A DNA stretch of 10,849 bases from Ectocarpus siliculosus. Taxonomy: Eukaryota; Sar; Phaeophyceae; Ectocarpales; Ectocarpaceae. This document shows positions 1 through 8,190 of the stretch, in pieces. The stretch spans positions 152,796 to 163,644 of the forward strand of contig FN648466.1 of the NCBI GenBank assembly GCA_000310025.1. Direction: 5' to 3'. Below the pieces are notes generated by a model. That model was given only the letters and a program-made list of their open reading frames with translations. It did not search any database and was not told the DNA's origin. Position 1 is the stretch's first letter; every line of letters starts with the position of its first letter. Made by a program: the position numbers and the translations under genes.

Positions 1-425
1 GGGCGGGGGGAAAAGAACGGGGGGGGGGGGGCGGCGGCGAACAACGGAGTGAGCGGCCTGTTTCTCAGGAGGCGAACAGCACGAACATTTCGTACTGTGC
101 CTAAGTATACACACATCGTCCCGACACGAGTGTAGGTGTGGGTGCGCAGGTGGGCAAACGCAAGCGGCGGCGACGGCGGCGGTGGTCAACGAGAGAACAC
201 GGATATAGCGCACCAATGTATTTCTTGTGGTACATGCACACACCTCTCCCCGGAAGTGAGTGCGAGCCTATCAACGCTCAGGGACCCAAGTGCGGGTGTG
301 CAATGTAGTTACAACCCACTAGAACCCCCGGTTCAACGCAATGGGGGAGGGGGGACGGGGGAGGGGCTCAACACCAGGAGTAGCAGAAGCAGCACCAGCA
401 CGGGTGGCACGCGGCATGTAGCTAC

Positions 426-3074
426 CTGTTGCCGGAGCTGAGCGTGGATCGCTGATGCCTTGACGGATGTGTCCACCTCCATGGCGCCTGCCACGGCCAC
501 GTCCATCAAAGCCTCGCACGACGGCCTCATGCGCCCCCCCAGGCATCCCGGGTGCTCAGGGTCCTCGATGCTCGAGATCTTCCATAGGCCAGTTACTGCG
601 GGTGGAATTGATTTGGTGGGATGGGATGGGATATTTACAGATTTCCATTGGCTGGTCTATTGGCTAGTTGGTTGATACACAGAAAAAGGATCCTCGATGC
701 TCGAGATGTTCCACAGGCCGGTGACTGGTGGTGTTGGTGGGATGGGATGGAATGGGATATGTACTAAGTTCCATTGACCAGGCGGTTGGTTGGTTGACCC
801 ATCTCCGTCCTCTGTCTCTCCCCCTCTCTTGAGAATTCAGCTGTTTTTCTTCAAAAAGTGAAGAAAGAGCCTCTCCGTCCTTGGATGGCACAATTAATTT
901 TTACCATCAAGGAGGCATCATCCCCACCGTGGTGACTTTGCGCGAGGCTTGGAGGAATATTCTGTAGAGCCACCAGCAGAGTCAGGAGCCCGCCATGGGG
1001 CTATTAAGACCCCGGTCTCTCTTCATCAAATAATTGTACCATCCAAGGACGCAGAGGCTCTTGCTTCGCTTCTTGAAGTAAAGCGACACAAACTAAATTC
1101 TCAAGAGAGGGAGAGAGACAGAGGCCGTAGAAAAAGAAAGACGGGATAGGGTGGGGGTGAGGACCGATCCGGAGCGCCTTCTTCTTTTTGGTTTCTAGCG
1201 TGAAAGAAGCTTCCTTCCAGTGGGAATGAGGGGAACGGGGGAGCGGGGGCGGGCGGGCGCCTTGTGGAAGCAAGATACGGGAGTTGTGACGAGTAGCAAA
1301 ACATGTCGTATCATCGATCCGAGAGTGGTCACGCTCCCCTGCCTGCTGCCTACCTCCCTTTTCGTGCCCATCCATACCTACCGTTGGCCTTGACCGCCCG
1401 AACCACATAGCTGCACCCGGCGCATGTGAACTTCTTCTGGCGACTGCCTCCCTGAAGTTAGAGCGCGGCGTCCGCGCGAGAGAGGGGGGGGGGGGGCGAC
1501 GCGCAGGGCGACAAAACCGTAAACGAGTCTTTCATGAAAACTTCGAAGCATGACGCAGCTGTATCTACAACAGAGCCTGTTCCAACGTATGTAACGGCGG
1601 CAGCAACAAAGCCGCCATGGACTCCACGTTTTCTCATTTGGGTGCACAGGAGACCGACCACGTCACAACAACAAAGACAAAACACATCAGAAACAAGGGC
1701 CGACCGTTGTTGCTCGATGGCATAACACGGGAAGAGAAAGCCAACAAGGCCTCCGCATGAACATTTAAGATAGCAGACCTTCAGAGCTGCCGCTCCAACT
1801 CTCGCGCTCCACAGCAGTTGAAACTGCTTATAGTCAGCTCTATGCGTTTGACGTGAGACTTTGGCGTCGGTACGGTTGTACCTTGCGTTTGTCGGCCTCT
1901 ACTCTTCTCGCCTCTTCTAAACTAGCCGTCAACATTGCCTTAAATACTACAACAGTGGCATCCGATCGTAAATATGGAAATAAGTACATTATTGCAACGT
2001 TGTTGTCGTTGTCGTTGTTGTCGTCTTCGCGGCTGTAGTTGTGCCTGCTGTCTTCACCGCAAAATGCGTTCTGAACTACGTCTGTATTATCGTATCATTC
2101 AGTGCCTCCTCGTCCATATCTTCACTATCAATAGGTGACACCTTCTTCTGTTGCAACAAGCCTATCAGAACGAGGCCAGACAAAAAAGCAAAGGCACGAG
2201 AGAAAGTCCCAACACCCGTCGCGAAGAAACAAGTTCCTTGCCGAACAAGTCCAGAAGGACAACAAGCAGGGAAGGGCACACGGCAAAGCCCCGATAGGGT
2301 CGAGAGGTTTGACGTATCGCCTGCTCGAGAAACAAGCTGAGGAAAAGTTTTCGACACGCACCTCCTCCAGCCACAGCTAATGTTGTCGTCTTTGGGCCGA
2401 ACATGTTGAAGTATCTATATGCATATGCATATCTTCAGGCTGGGCAAAGCGACGACACGCCGCTGTGTTCGCTGTATTGACACCGGTATGTACAACCCCG
2501 TGTACAGGTAAAGGACCGTGTACAGCAGTACCTTTTCGTGAAGTGCTCCATTTTTTTTCGGCATGTCAATGTGTTGTGCACATTCGGAGCCTCTCGCAGA
2601 TCATAGAAAAGCCTTCCAGTAACGCTGCATACACTCACCCTCTTGCACACGAGCCCGCGACCGTTAACGAGGAGGCTCTTCTCCACCGCGACCCTCAAGT
2701 CCTTGCTGGTCTCGAACTGCGCGCCGATCACGATCTCCTGCTGCTGCTGCTGCTGCTGTGGCTGCGGCTGCGGCTGCTGGTTTCCCCCAGTTACTGCCAC
2801 CGGCGGAGAGGCAGCATCCGGTTGACCGACACCACCAAACGCAGAGCTGGCACCCCCACGCCAAAGGTTCGCAGAAGGAGATCCGGCGCCTCGCGGCGAG
2901 TTGGCCGTGGGCGGGGGCTGGGTCGACAAGGCTAGGTGCAGCGGCGGCGGCGGCGGCAAGAGGGCCGACGAAGGCAGCAGCGCTACCCCAGCCGGGTTGA
3001 TGTTGAGGGCGTTGAGGGTGATCGGCGTGCTCCCGGAAGCCATGATTCCCGGGAGCGCGAGGGCCCGGTAGTGT

Positions 3075-3122
<48 letters not shown>

Positions 3123-3349
3123 TGTTGCTGCTTGTCCCTGTCGGTGGAAGGGGCCATTGCAGCGGCGAGTGGTGATTGTGGCGACAACGAGTACAGGTCG
3201 TGTTGCCCGAGCAGAGGTGGTGGTTGCGGCGGCGGTTGGTGCTGTTGTTGCTGCTGGGCCTCCTTGCCTTCTCCTGATGATGATGGTGGTGTTTCAGACG
3301 AACCCGAGCCTGCGGCAGCGGCTTCGGCGCTGTCCGGTACGGCATCCAT
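426..3349 (-). CDS. Q-rich protein with MULE/FAR1-type (WRKY-GCM1 superfamily) zinc finger, three exons, 3' end incomplete
   Basis: Exons on the minus strand are 3349-2639, 1451-1382 and 595-426 (711, 70 and 170 nt, 317 codons). Donors are AGG|GTGAGT (2638), AACG|GTAGGT (1381) and CAG|GTAGCT (425). Acceptors are TTCAG (exon from 1451) and CCGCAG (exon from 595). Phases 0 and 1 match across both junctions. The start at 3349 has a GCCATGG context, and a GTG further upstream was not used. Residues 1-204 are low complexity, with Q, P, S and A runs including 19 consecutive Q. Residues 205-237 carry the IGAQFETSKDL motif, resembling the G-x-x-F-x-S-x-x-x-L lead-in of MULE/FAR1 proteins. C247, C250, H275 and C278 form C-x2-C-x24-H-x2-C, with YVVRAV after the first pair as in these DNA-binding domains. 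Residues 279-317 look like the helical linker that normally precedes a transposase core, but no core is visible. It could be a MULE transposase or a domesticated transcription factor; nuclear DNA binding is inferred. Confidence 0.72.
562..799. repeat. Tandem duplication (about 129 bp) spanning the exon-3 acceptor region
   Basis: Two diverged direct copies start at 562 and 691, both with TCCTCGATGCTCGAGAT. They continue through similar sequence, including GGGAT runs and TTCCATTG, to about 677 and 799. On the minus strand each copy contains an intron end, a CAG acceptor and the first 12 or so codons of exon 3 (TGLW[K/N]ISSIEDP). The copy at 562 is the working exon, because it continues into the H-x2-C half of the zinc finger. 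The copy at 691 runs into a stop codon soon after the repeat junction. Confidence 0.8.
596..1381 (-). other. Intron 2 of the zinc-finger gene, with duplicated acceptor and hairpin
   Basis: This 786-bp GT-AG intron has donor GTAGGT and acceptor CCACCCGCAG. It contains a decayed second copy of the exon-3 acceptor near 725, an imperfect inverted repeat at 804-1129, and a G-run cluster on the plus strand at 1230-1257 that fits a G-quadruplex pattern. An alternative donor at 1377 (AG|GTATGG) was rejected because it puts exon 3 into the wrong frame. Confidence 0.65.
804..1129. repeat. Imperfect inverted repeat, arms 804-896 and 1031-1129
   Basis: The reverse complement of 804-896 aligns with 1031-1129 over the whole arm, about 80% identical by eye. 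Shared blocks include CCATCCAAGGAC, GAGGCTCTT and AATTCTCAAGAGAGGG. The gap in the middle is six bases. The arms are separated by a loop of 134 bp. Transcribed as part of intron 2, it could fold into a long hairpin. It may be a small non-autonomous element or a segmental inversion; no target-site duplication was recognised. Confidence 0.75.
1452..2638 (-). other. Intron 1 of the zinc-finger gene
   Basis: This 1187-bp intron has donor GTGAGT. Its acceptor follows a pyrimidine tract containing 13 consecutive C (G at 1484-1496 on the plus strand) and then CTAACTTCAG. Open frames inside it do not resemble any known protein and lack consistent splice signals, so I see no coding exon. It holds a 16-bp palindrome at 2417-2432 and a 10-bp direct repeat, CCGTGTACAG, at 2498-2507 and 2516-2525. 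Confidence 0.62.
2738..2782 (-). repeat. CAG-rich tract coding Q/P repeat
   Basis: On the minus strand this encodes alternating Q and P followed by seven Q, all from CAG codons, just before the zinc-finger lead-in. A pure CAG run of this kind is prone to length variation. Confidence 0.85.
3074..3130 (-). repeat. Polyglutamine tract of 19 mixed CAG/CAA codons
   Basis: Nineteen consecutive Q codons lie between K and H in the N-terminal part of the zinc-finger gene. Up to eight CAG in a row are interrupted by CAA, which usually stabilises such a tract. A third, shorter Q/P-rich stretch lies near 3215-3265. Confidence 0.9.
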
Positions 3350-4007
3350 GGCCTCCCCAAGATCCACACCCACCACGTATGTGGCCCCAAAGCAAAGACG
3401 TGTGCGGGAGAAGCGAGCACGTCCCACAATATTTTAAAGAAGGGTACACCCGCTACGTATTGTACAACGGTTGGCGGGAGGGTACACCTGCTGTGTGCAT
3501 TTCGGCAGCGGTGGGAATCGTTTTTTTTTTTCTGGTGAGCGTCTCTATTGTATATTTTTCGTCCCCTCTCCCCCTCCCTCACCTTCACGCCTGCTGCGTC
3601 GAGCTGAAACGTGAAACGTGTGGATTCGTTCGACCAACATCCCCCCGCGACGACCGACGAGCCAGCTAGCGAAGAGGAAGCAGAGACGTACCCCCCCTGC
3701 AATCGCTCCTTCGTGCCATCGGAGAATCGATCTCCCAACGATCGTGTGGTTTATTTTTGGTTGGCAGAGAGCACGCCTGTTGTCGCCGGAGAGGCACGCC
3801 AAACAAAAGGGTTCCGTCCATCGTTTTGTGAGTTTTGGTGCCACGTCAACTCGCCCGCGAGAGCTTTGAGGGTTACAATACGTAGGCGAGGTGGTGGTTT
3901 AGAAACACGCTGCTGTCACCGCCGTCAAGAGAAGTCGGCACAGGTGCTTTCAGGTCGGGACAACGTGGAGAGAGGCAGGGAGGGAGCAAAGCCGCGAGAC
4001 ACTTCAC
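3350..4007. promoter_or_regulatory. Divergent intergenic region, candidate bidirectional promoter
   Basis: These 658 bp separate the minus-strand start at 3349 from the plus-strand start at 4008. A 14-bp direct repeat, AGGGTACACCYGCT, occurs at 3441-3454 and 3479-3492 and is a candidate factor-binding site or 5' UTR motif. An AT-rich TTTAAAATATT on the minus strand (3429-3439) lies about 80 bp upstream of the minus start. A T-run at 3519-3531 and TATATTTTT near 3551 are further candidates. No convincing exon was seen. Transcription starts cannot be placed from sequence alone. Confidence 0.45.
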
Positions 4008-7000
4008 ATGGCTTCCACACAGGTTTCGGACATGCCTCTTGAGGCATCGAGGTGAGAGGGAGGGGCGTTTTTTGGTGCCCAAAGGAAGTTGGGAAAGTTG
4101 AGAAGTTTTATGTCCAATTCGTGGGGCGTCTCATGGTGACTCATGTTTGCTTGCTGCCGTGTGCCCGCATAACGCCCCCGAGGACCCTGCAACGCTGCTG
4201 TTGCTGTTTTTCGTTTTCTTGCTTTGCCCCCTCCCCATGACTTGTGTTTTCTCTCTTCTAGAAAAGAGAACTGCCGCCCCAACCAAAAACACAACAGGCG
4301 CGAAAATACACAAAAGACGCTCTGCCATCATCGTCGTGCTTTCGATCTCTTCGGCCACGCAAGCAGCCACGCCCAGCCCCTGCGCTGCTGCAACGCTACG
4401 TTGGCTGGCCGAGCCCACGCGCGAGAAGATGTCTTCCTTCTTCTACTACGTTCCCCCGCCGCAAGAAGAGAAGGCCTTCCCTACTTGATGACCGTATGTC
4501 GTTCTTACTGCTGTAGCTTGAAGTTTGCCTGCCAACCAATCAGATCAGCGCAAAGCAGAATCACCAAAAGAAAAGAAAGTAGCTTGGTTCTTCTTATACG
4601 GCGAAGTACTGCTGTAGTACAGCAGGGCGCGTGGATCTGATCCAGTTGTTGCTCCAAGTAGACGCTGTACTACCCCCGTTGATCTAGTAGTGTACCATAT
4701 GTTCATGTTGGAGTCGCAGGGACTTGCTTGTCGCGGTAGAATACGTCTGTATTGCGTACTTTTTGCGGGGTTTAGTTCTTTCAGTACTGCATCGGAGATT
4801 CTTGTAAATAGTGTCGTACGATAGTCGTTTTATAGCTGAGGGAAAGATTACTTTTACCAGTTGACATATTTACCGCACCCAGTCATCAAGGGGGAGAAGT
4901 TGGCCCCAGGATTTGTCAACGGCCCTCAGAATCAAACAAGAACCGTTCGCTAGTTGGGAGTCTCGCCCTGCGAACCTTGCCGCGGCGATCCTGTCCCGAT
5001 CGTGGCTTCTGTGCTCCCTTTTGCTCACCTACCCTGCCCCCCCCCCGTCTCCCCTTTGCCTGATGCTCTGCTCTGCAACACTCTCTCGTTTCTCACCCGC
5101 TCTCAGGCATGAAAAACTGAGCCCTTCTTCCTTCAGCAACAAGCGAGCTCGCGTATCCCCCACGGAGCGCGGCAGCTTTTGCTCGAGTTACGATGGCAGT
5201 GATGCCGCTTACGACACCACCACCCTGCCCACCGTGCCGGAAACGCCAACGTTGAACGGGCGGCACATCGCCACCGCCGCCGGAGGAACGAGGTCTTACG
5301 AAGACAACAGCTTCCGTAGCGGCCGCGGCGGCGGCGGCGGCGACGGCGGCTACCCCCGCGCCGCGTCCCCGACCCCGTCGTACGTCTCCTCCTCGACGAC
5401 CTTCTCGGCGGCGACGACTTCTGCGACGGCGCTGTCCTCGCGGGCCTCGCTGTCCTCCTGCCGGTCGTCGTTCACGTGCCCGTCCTCTTCCTCTTCCTCC
5501 TCGTACCGAGGGAAGAGCAGACACGACAGAGGAAGCGGTAGCAGCGGCCGCAGATCCTCGTATGCTTCGTCGCGCCCTTCTTCACTGGTCGCGGGAGGCG
5601 GCGGCGGTGTGGACTACTTTCCTAAGCCGTCTGTTTCGTGGAGCGGCGGACGCCGCAGCGGCAGTAGCAGCAGCGCCGTTGGCGGTGGCGGTGGTGCGAG
5701 CTGGCGGAGGAGAGACAGCAGTAGCCGCAGGGACCGCTGCAGCAGCAGGGAGAGGCACTTCTTCTGCCCCCCGCCCGCCCGACGTTCCTCCGCCGATAAG
5801 GACTACGCCAGCGAGGCGAGCAGCAGCAGGAAGAGAAACAGGAGCTGCAGCAGGGAGAGGGGCAGCAGGGGCGACAGCCGGGGCAGGAGCAGCAGGAAGA
5901 CGCCGACCACCGCCGAAAGTCGCTGCGGGGTGGAATGCGCGCGTTGCCTGGAGTGGTGCCGCCCGAGCCGCTCGCCCAAGACGCCCATCCCTCGCACCTT
6001 GCAGGTAAGGGGATGGGGTGGATCATCGCCCTTGAACTGTTGTGTCGTTGGTTAAGCGGTAGAGGGAGCGCTGCGAGACGTCGGCCGTATGAATCTTCGG
6101 GGGTGTCTATTGTGGCAAGGCCATCTTATCCTCCCTCTGCCCCTTGAGTGGGTCGCTCGTTTTCGGAAGGCGAAGTCGACCGCGTCCTACGAGGTCGATC
6201 CCCGTATGGGGTTGAGAGTCCGTTCGGCAGGAGGACACGCACGCAGCCCCGCCAGTATACATAGGAGCACCATTGTTTGCAGTCGTATCTCAAACCCGTC
6301 GGGAAACCCCGAAAGCAAATGCAAAGGTATCGCTGCTGCTGTACACACATCAGCCAGAGATTCTTTTGTTATTTTGTTACGGACCGCCAACGTTGCCCTG
6401 CTCCCCCTCCGCCTTCCTTCCTCCCTTGCCGTCGACCGATTTCTGCCGTATGCATCCGCAGATGGACTACTGGGTTCGCACCCCGAATTGCAAGGCTGCC
6501 AAGTCGAAGCACATCGACTTCATCGATGATGTGGCCTACTCCCGAGAACAGGTGACTTTGATTTCTTCTTGGTTTTGAGTTCTCGTTGTGCACGTGTTTT
6601 ATTTTCTGCAGAGCCGCCGCCATCGATCGTCCATCGTAGCCATGGTGCCCCCCTCAAACGGTCGAGCGAGCACGCGCTTCCAGCTCGTGACTGGTGTTTC
6701 GCACATGTGTGAAGGAGGAGTCGGGACGCCGGTGTCCGTCCGATCAGGATATATATCGTGTACGCCATGGTTTGTCGTGGATACAGTAGAGTCTCACAAG
6801 TATTGTAGAAGCTGTTTTTGAGCACGCGGGCAGGTGTCCCAATTAGGGATCATGACGCGTGTCCTTTCGACGAACATGGTCGGTGGTTGGTCATTTGCTG
6901 TCGATCATGCCTCGCCCCGGGAATTTCTCGCTTGCGTTCGTTGCAAAGCCAATAGGTCAGAGATGACGAGATTTTGAGTGATGCGACTCAAAATGTATGT

Positions 7001-7612
7001 TTGTTCGTCGCAACAGTCGCAACCCGAATGCTCACATAGAACCCATTCCGAAATGTGGATCAGCCGACAAGGCCCGCAACCGTTGTACCCCCCCTCATCA
7101 CCTTACACCCCCCCCCCTCCCCGCCCTCGCCTATCGCAACAAACGAACAGTTCATCGAAGAGACGGTGTTCACGTGCCCCTTCACGGGGGCGCGGCGGGC
7201 CATCGTCCTGGAGCGGAACATGTTCCCCTACGACGTGCCGACGGACGTGGAGCACTGGACGCTGTGGAGCCGCAAGGACCTCCCGAACGACGAGATGGAG
7301 GCCTTCGTGCAGGGATGGGCTGCGGAGAACCACCCCCACGCGGTGGAGTGGGAGTGCGACAACAACGAGGGCGAGCGGTCCATCGACTGGTTCCACGTGC
7401 ACGTATTCTTCCGGCTGGGGTGCGAGGACAGGACCGGGGTCCCGCGGGATCCAGCGTCCGTGTACGACGGCCCCTGCGGCAGCGCGGTCGCGGGCGGGCA
7501 GGAGGAGGATGAGGAGGGGGCCGTTGTGGTCGGCGGCGGGGCTGATGATGATGGGACCAGCACCGATAGGGATGATGGATCGCGCGCCGTTGGTGTAACC
7601 GACTGCGAGTGA
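4008..7612 (+). CDS. SR/G-rich protein with C-terminal DUF3605 domain, four exons
   Basis: Exons are 4008-4051, 5107-6004, 6462-6551 and 7151-7612, giving 1494 nt and 497 residues with stop TGA. Introns have phase 2, 0 and 0. Donors are AG|GTGAGA, CAG|GTAAGG and CAG|GTGACT; acceptors are CTCTCAG, TCCGCAG and GAACAG. Residues 1-15 come from exon 1. KRAR near residue 26 may be a nuclear signal. Residues about 30-310 are disordered, rich in S, G and R, with RS/SR dipeptides, RERGS-type repeats and a C-x3-C-x2-C-x3-C cluster (288-299). From residue 345, VFTCPFTG, ERNMFPYDVP (365-374), EHWTLWSRKDL (378-388), HAVEWECDNN (407-416) and IDWFHVHVFFR (422-432) match the pattern I know for DUF3605, a eukaryotic family of unknown biochemistry that as I recall includes Candida Gig1. 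The tail 436-497 is acidic and G-rich. Exon 1 is the least certain part. Confidence 0.8.
4052..5106 (+). other. Intron 1 of the SR-DUF3605 gene
   Basis: This 1055-bp intron has donor GTGAGA and a long pyrimidine-rich 3' end (C10 at 5037-5046, then CTCTCTCGTTTCTCACC) before CTCTCAG. It contains a CCAATCAG box at 4535-4542 and a GTAC-rich stretch at 4600-4700 with a 17-bp palindrome. Its position rests on exon 1 being correct. If transcription actually starts inside it, near the CCAAT box, this would be promoter and 5' UTR instead. Confidence 0.5.
6005..6461 (+). other. Intron 2 of the SR-DUF3605 gene
   Basis: This 457-bp intron has donor GTAAGG, a strong consensus match. Its C/T-rich 3' part (CCCCCTCCGCCTTCCTTCCTCCC) leads to GCATCCGCAG. 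Nothing coding was recognised inside. Confidence 0.75.
6552..7150 (+). other. Intron 3 of the SR-DUF3605 gene
   Basis: This 599-bp intron has donor GTGACT and a C-rich tract (C10 at 7108-7117) before GAACAG. It contains a strong internal acceptor, TTTTCTGCAG (ending 6611), followed by 75 nt without a stop and a GTGACT donor at 6687. That segment could be a phase-0 cassette exon of 25 codons. Confidence 0.65.
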
Positions 7613-8190
7613 TTTTTTTTTTCGTCGTGCCGTTTATTCCGGAACGTCGATCGAAGCATGAGAAAAAATCATTTTTGTGAAGATTGCGAAAGAGGGAAAA
7701 GTGTAATCCATCTGCGGCGGGTATAATATGTTCCGATTTTTTTTTTCTGTTTCGGGGTTTCGAGAAGAGTTTTGAGGAGGCGTTCTTCAAGAAGCAAGCG
7801 TGGACGGGCCAGACCGTCTTTGCGCATCCGTGGGTAGTGTCTGTGTGGTAAGATTCCGGTGTGTCGGACATGTCAGTGTCTTGACAATTTTTGAGGGTTG
7901 TTGGTGTGAGAGGTGGGCAAGATTTTTGATGAGCGTGACTCCTGTTTGTCTGCTCTGTTTCGTTTTCTCGATGTTGTGTGGCTGTGGTGGATGATACTAC
8001 CGGCCAGCTGACGTGTGTTGCTGTTTGGTGGCGTGCAGTTGAAGAATTGTGGTTAATGTTCGAGAAGCAACTCGACATACGGCATCTTATGCGCCGTCGT
8101 GGCGTTGTCGAATGTTGTACCTTTTATTGTGTGTGATGCATATGTACGAAATATGACTTTGAAATAAAAAGGGGGGGAGGGGGGGAGCAT
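7613..8190 (+). other. Presumed 3' UTR of the SR-DUF3605 gene
   Basis: Directly after the stop the plus strand becomes T/G-rich, with T-runs at 7613-7622 and 7737-7746 and many GTGT and TTTTG words, and has no sustained coding frame. It ends near AATAAA (8163) followed by a G-rich run at 8170-8187. A UTR of about 550 bp would be normal for brown algae. The true cleavage site is not known. Confidence 0.5.
8163..8168 (+). terminator. Candidate polyadenylation signal AATAAA
   Basis: A canonical hexamer lies 551 bases after the stop of the SR-DUF3605 gene, with a G-rich element just downstream. Stramenopile poly(A) signals are often degenerate, so this is only a candidate. Confidence 0.35.

Noticed and set aside
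271-318. Possible last exon of the zinc-finger gene on the minus strand after TTCTAG
   Set aside because: It keeps phase 0 and reaches a stop after 15 codons, but the sequence matches nothing and the acceptor is weak. It cannot be told apart from the gene continuing beyond the window.
3350-3427. Upstream extension of the zinc-finger gene by 26 codons
   Set aside because: It needs a GTG start. The ATG at 3349 has a strong GCCATGG context and is the first usable start.
4428-4487. Short peptide frame MSSFFYYVPPPQEEK as an alternative first exon
   Set aside because: It hits TGA before the nearby GTATGT donor, and no other donor gives the phase 2 needed to join exon 2.
4913-5106. 5' extension of SR exon 2 into a longer open frame
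   Set aside because: The frame opens with TTG, and a classic polypyrimidine tract plus CTCTCAG acceptor lies inside it, so this is intron. Exon 1 at 4008-4051 supplies an ATG in matching phase.
5093-6026. Several long open frames antisense to, or out of frame with, SR exon 2
   Set aside because: They are shadows of GC-rich, triplet-repetitive coding sequence. The in-phase splice junctions support only the plus-strand frame used.
6045-6110. tRNA-like words (GGTTAAGCGGTAGAGG and TATGAATC)
   Set aside because: No matching acceptor stem or proper anticodon arm could be formed, and it lies within an intron.
7182-8078. 298-codon minus-strand open frame across the DUF3605 exon
   Set aside because: It is antisense to the clear DUF3605 coding exon and its UTR, and consists of biased R/P/H sequence without a domain.
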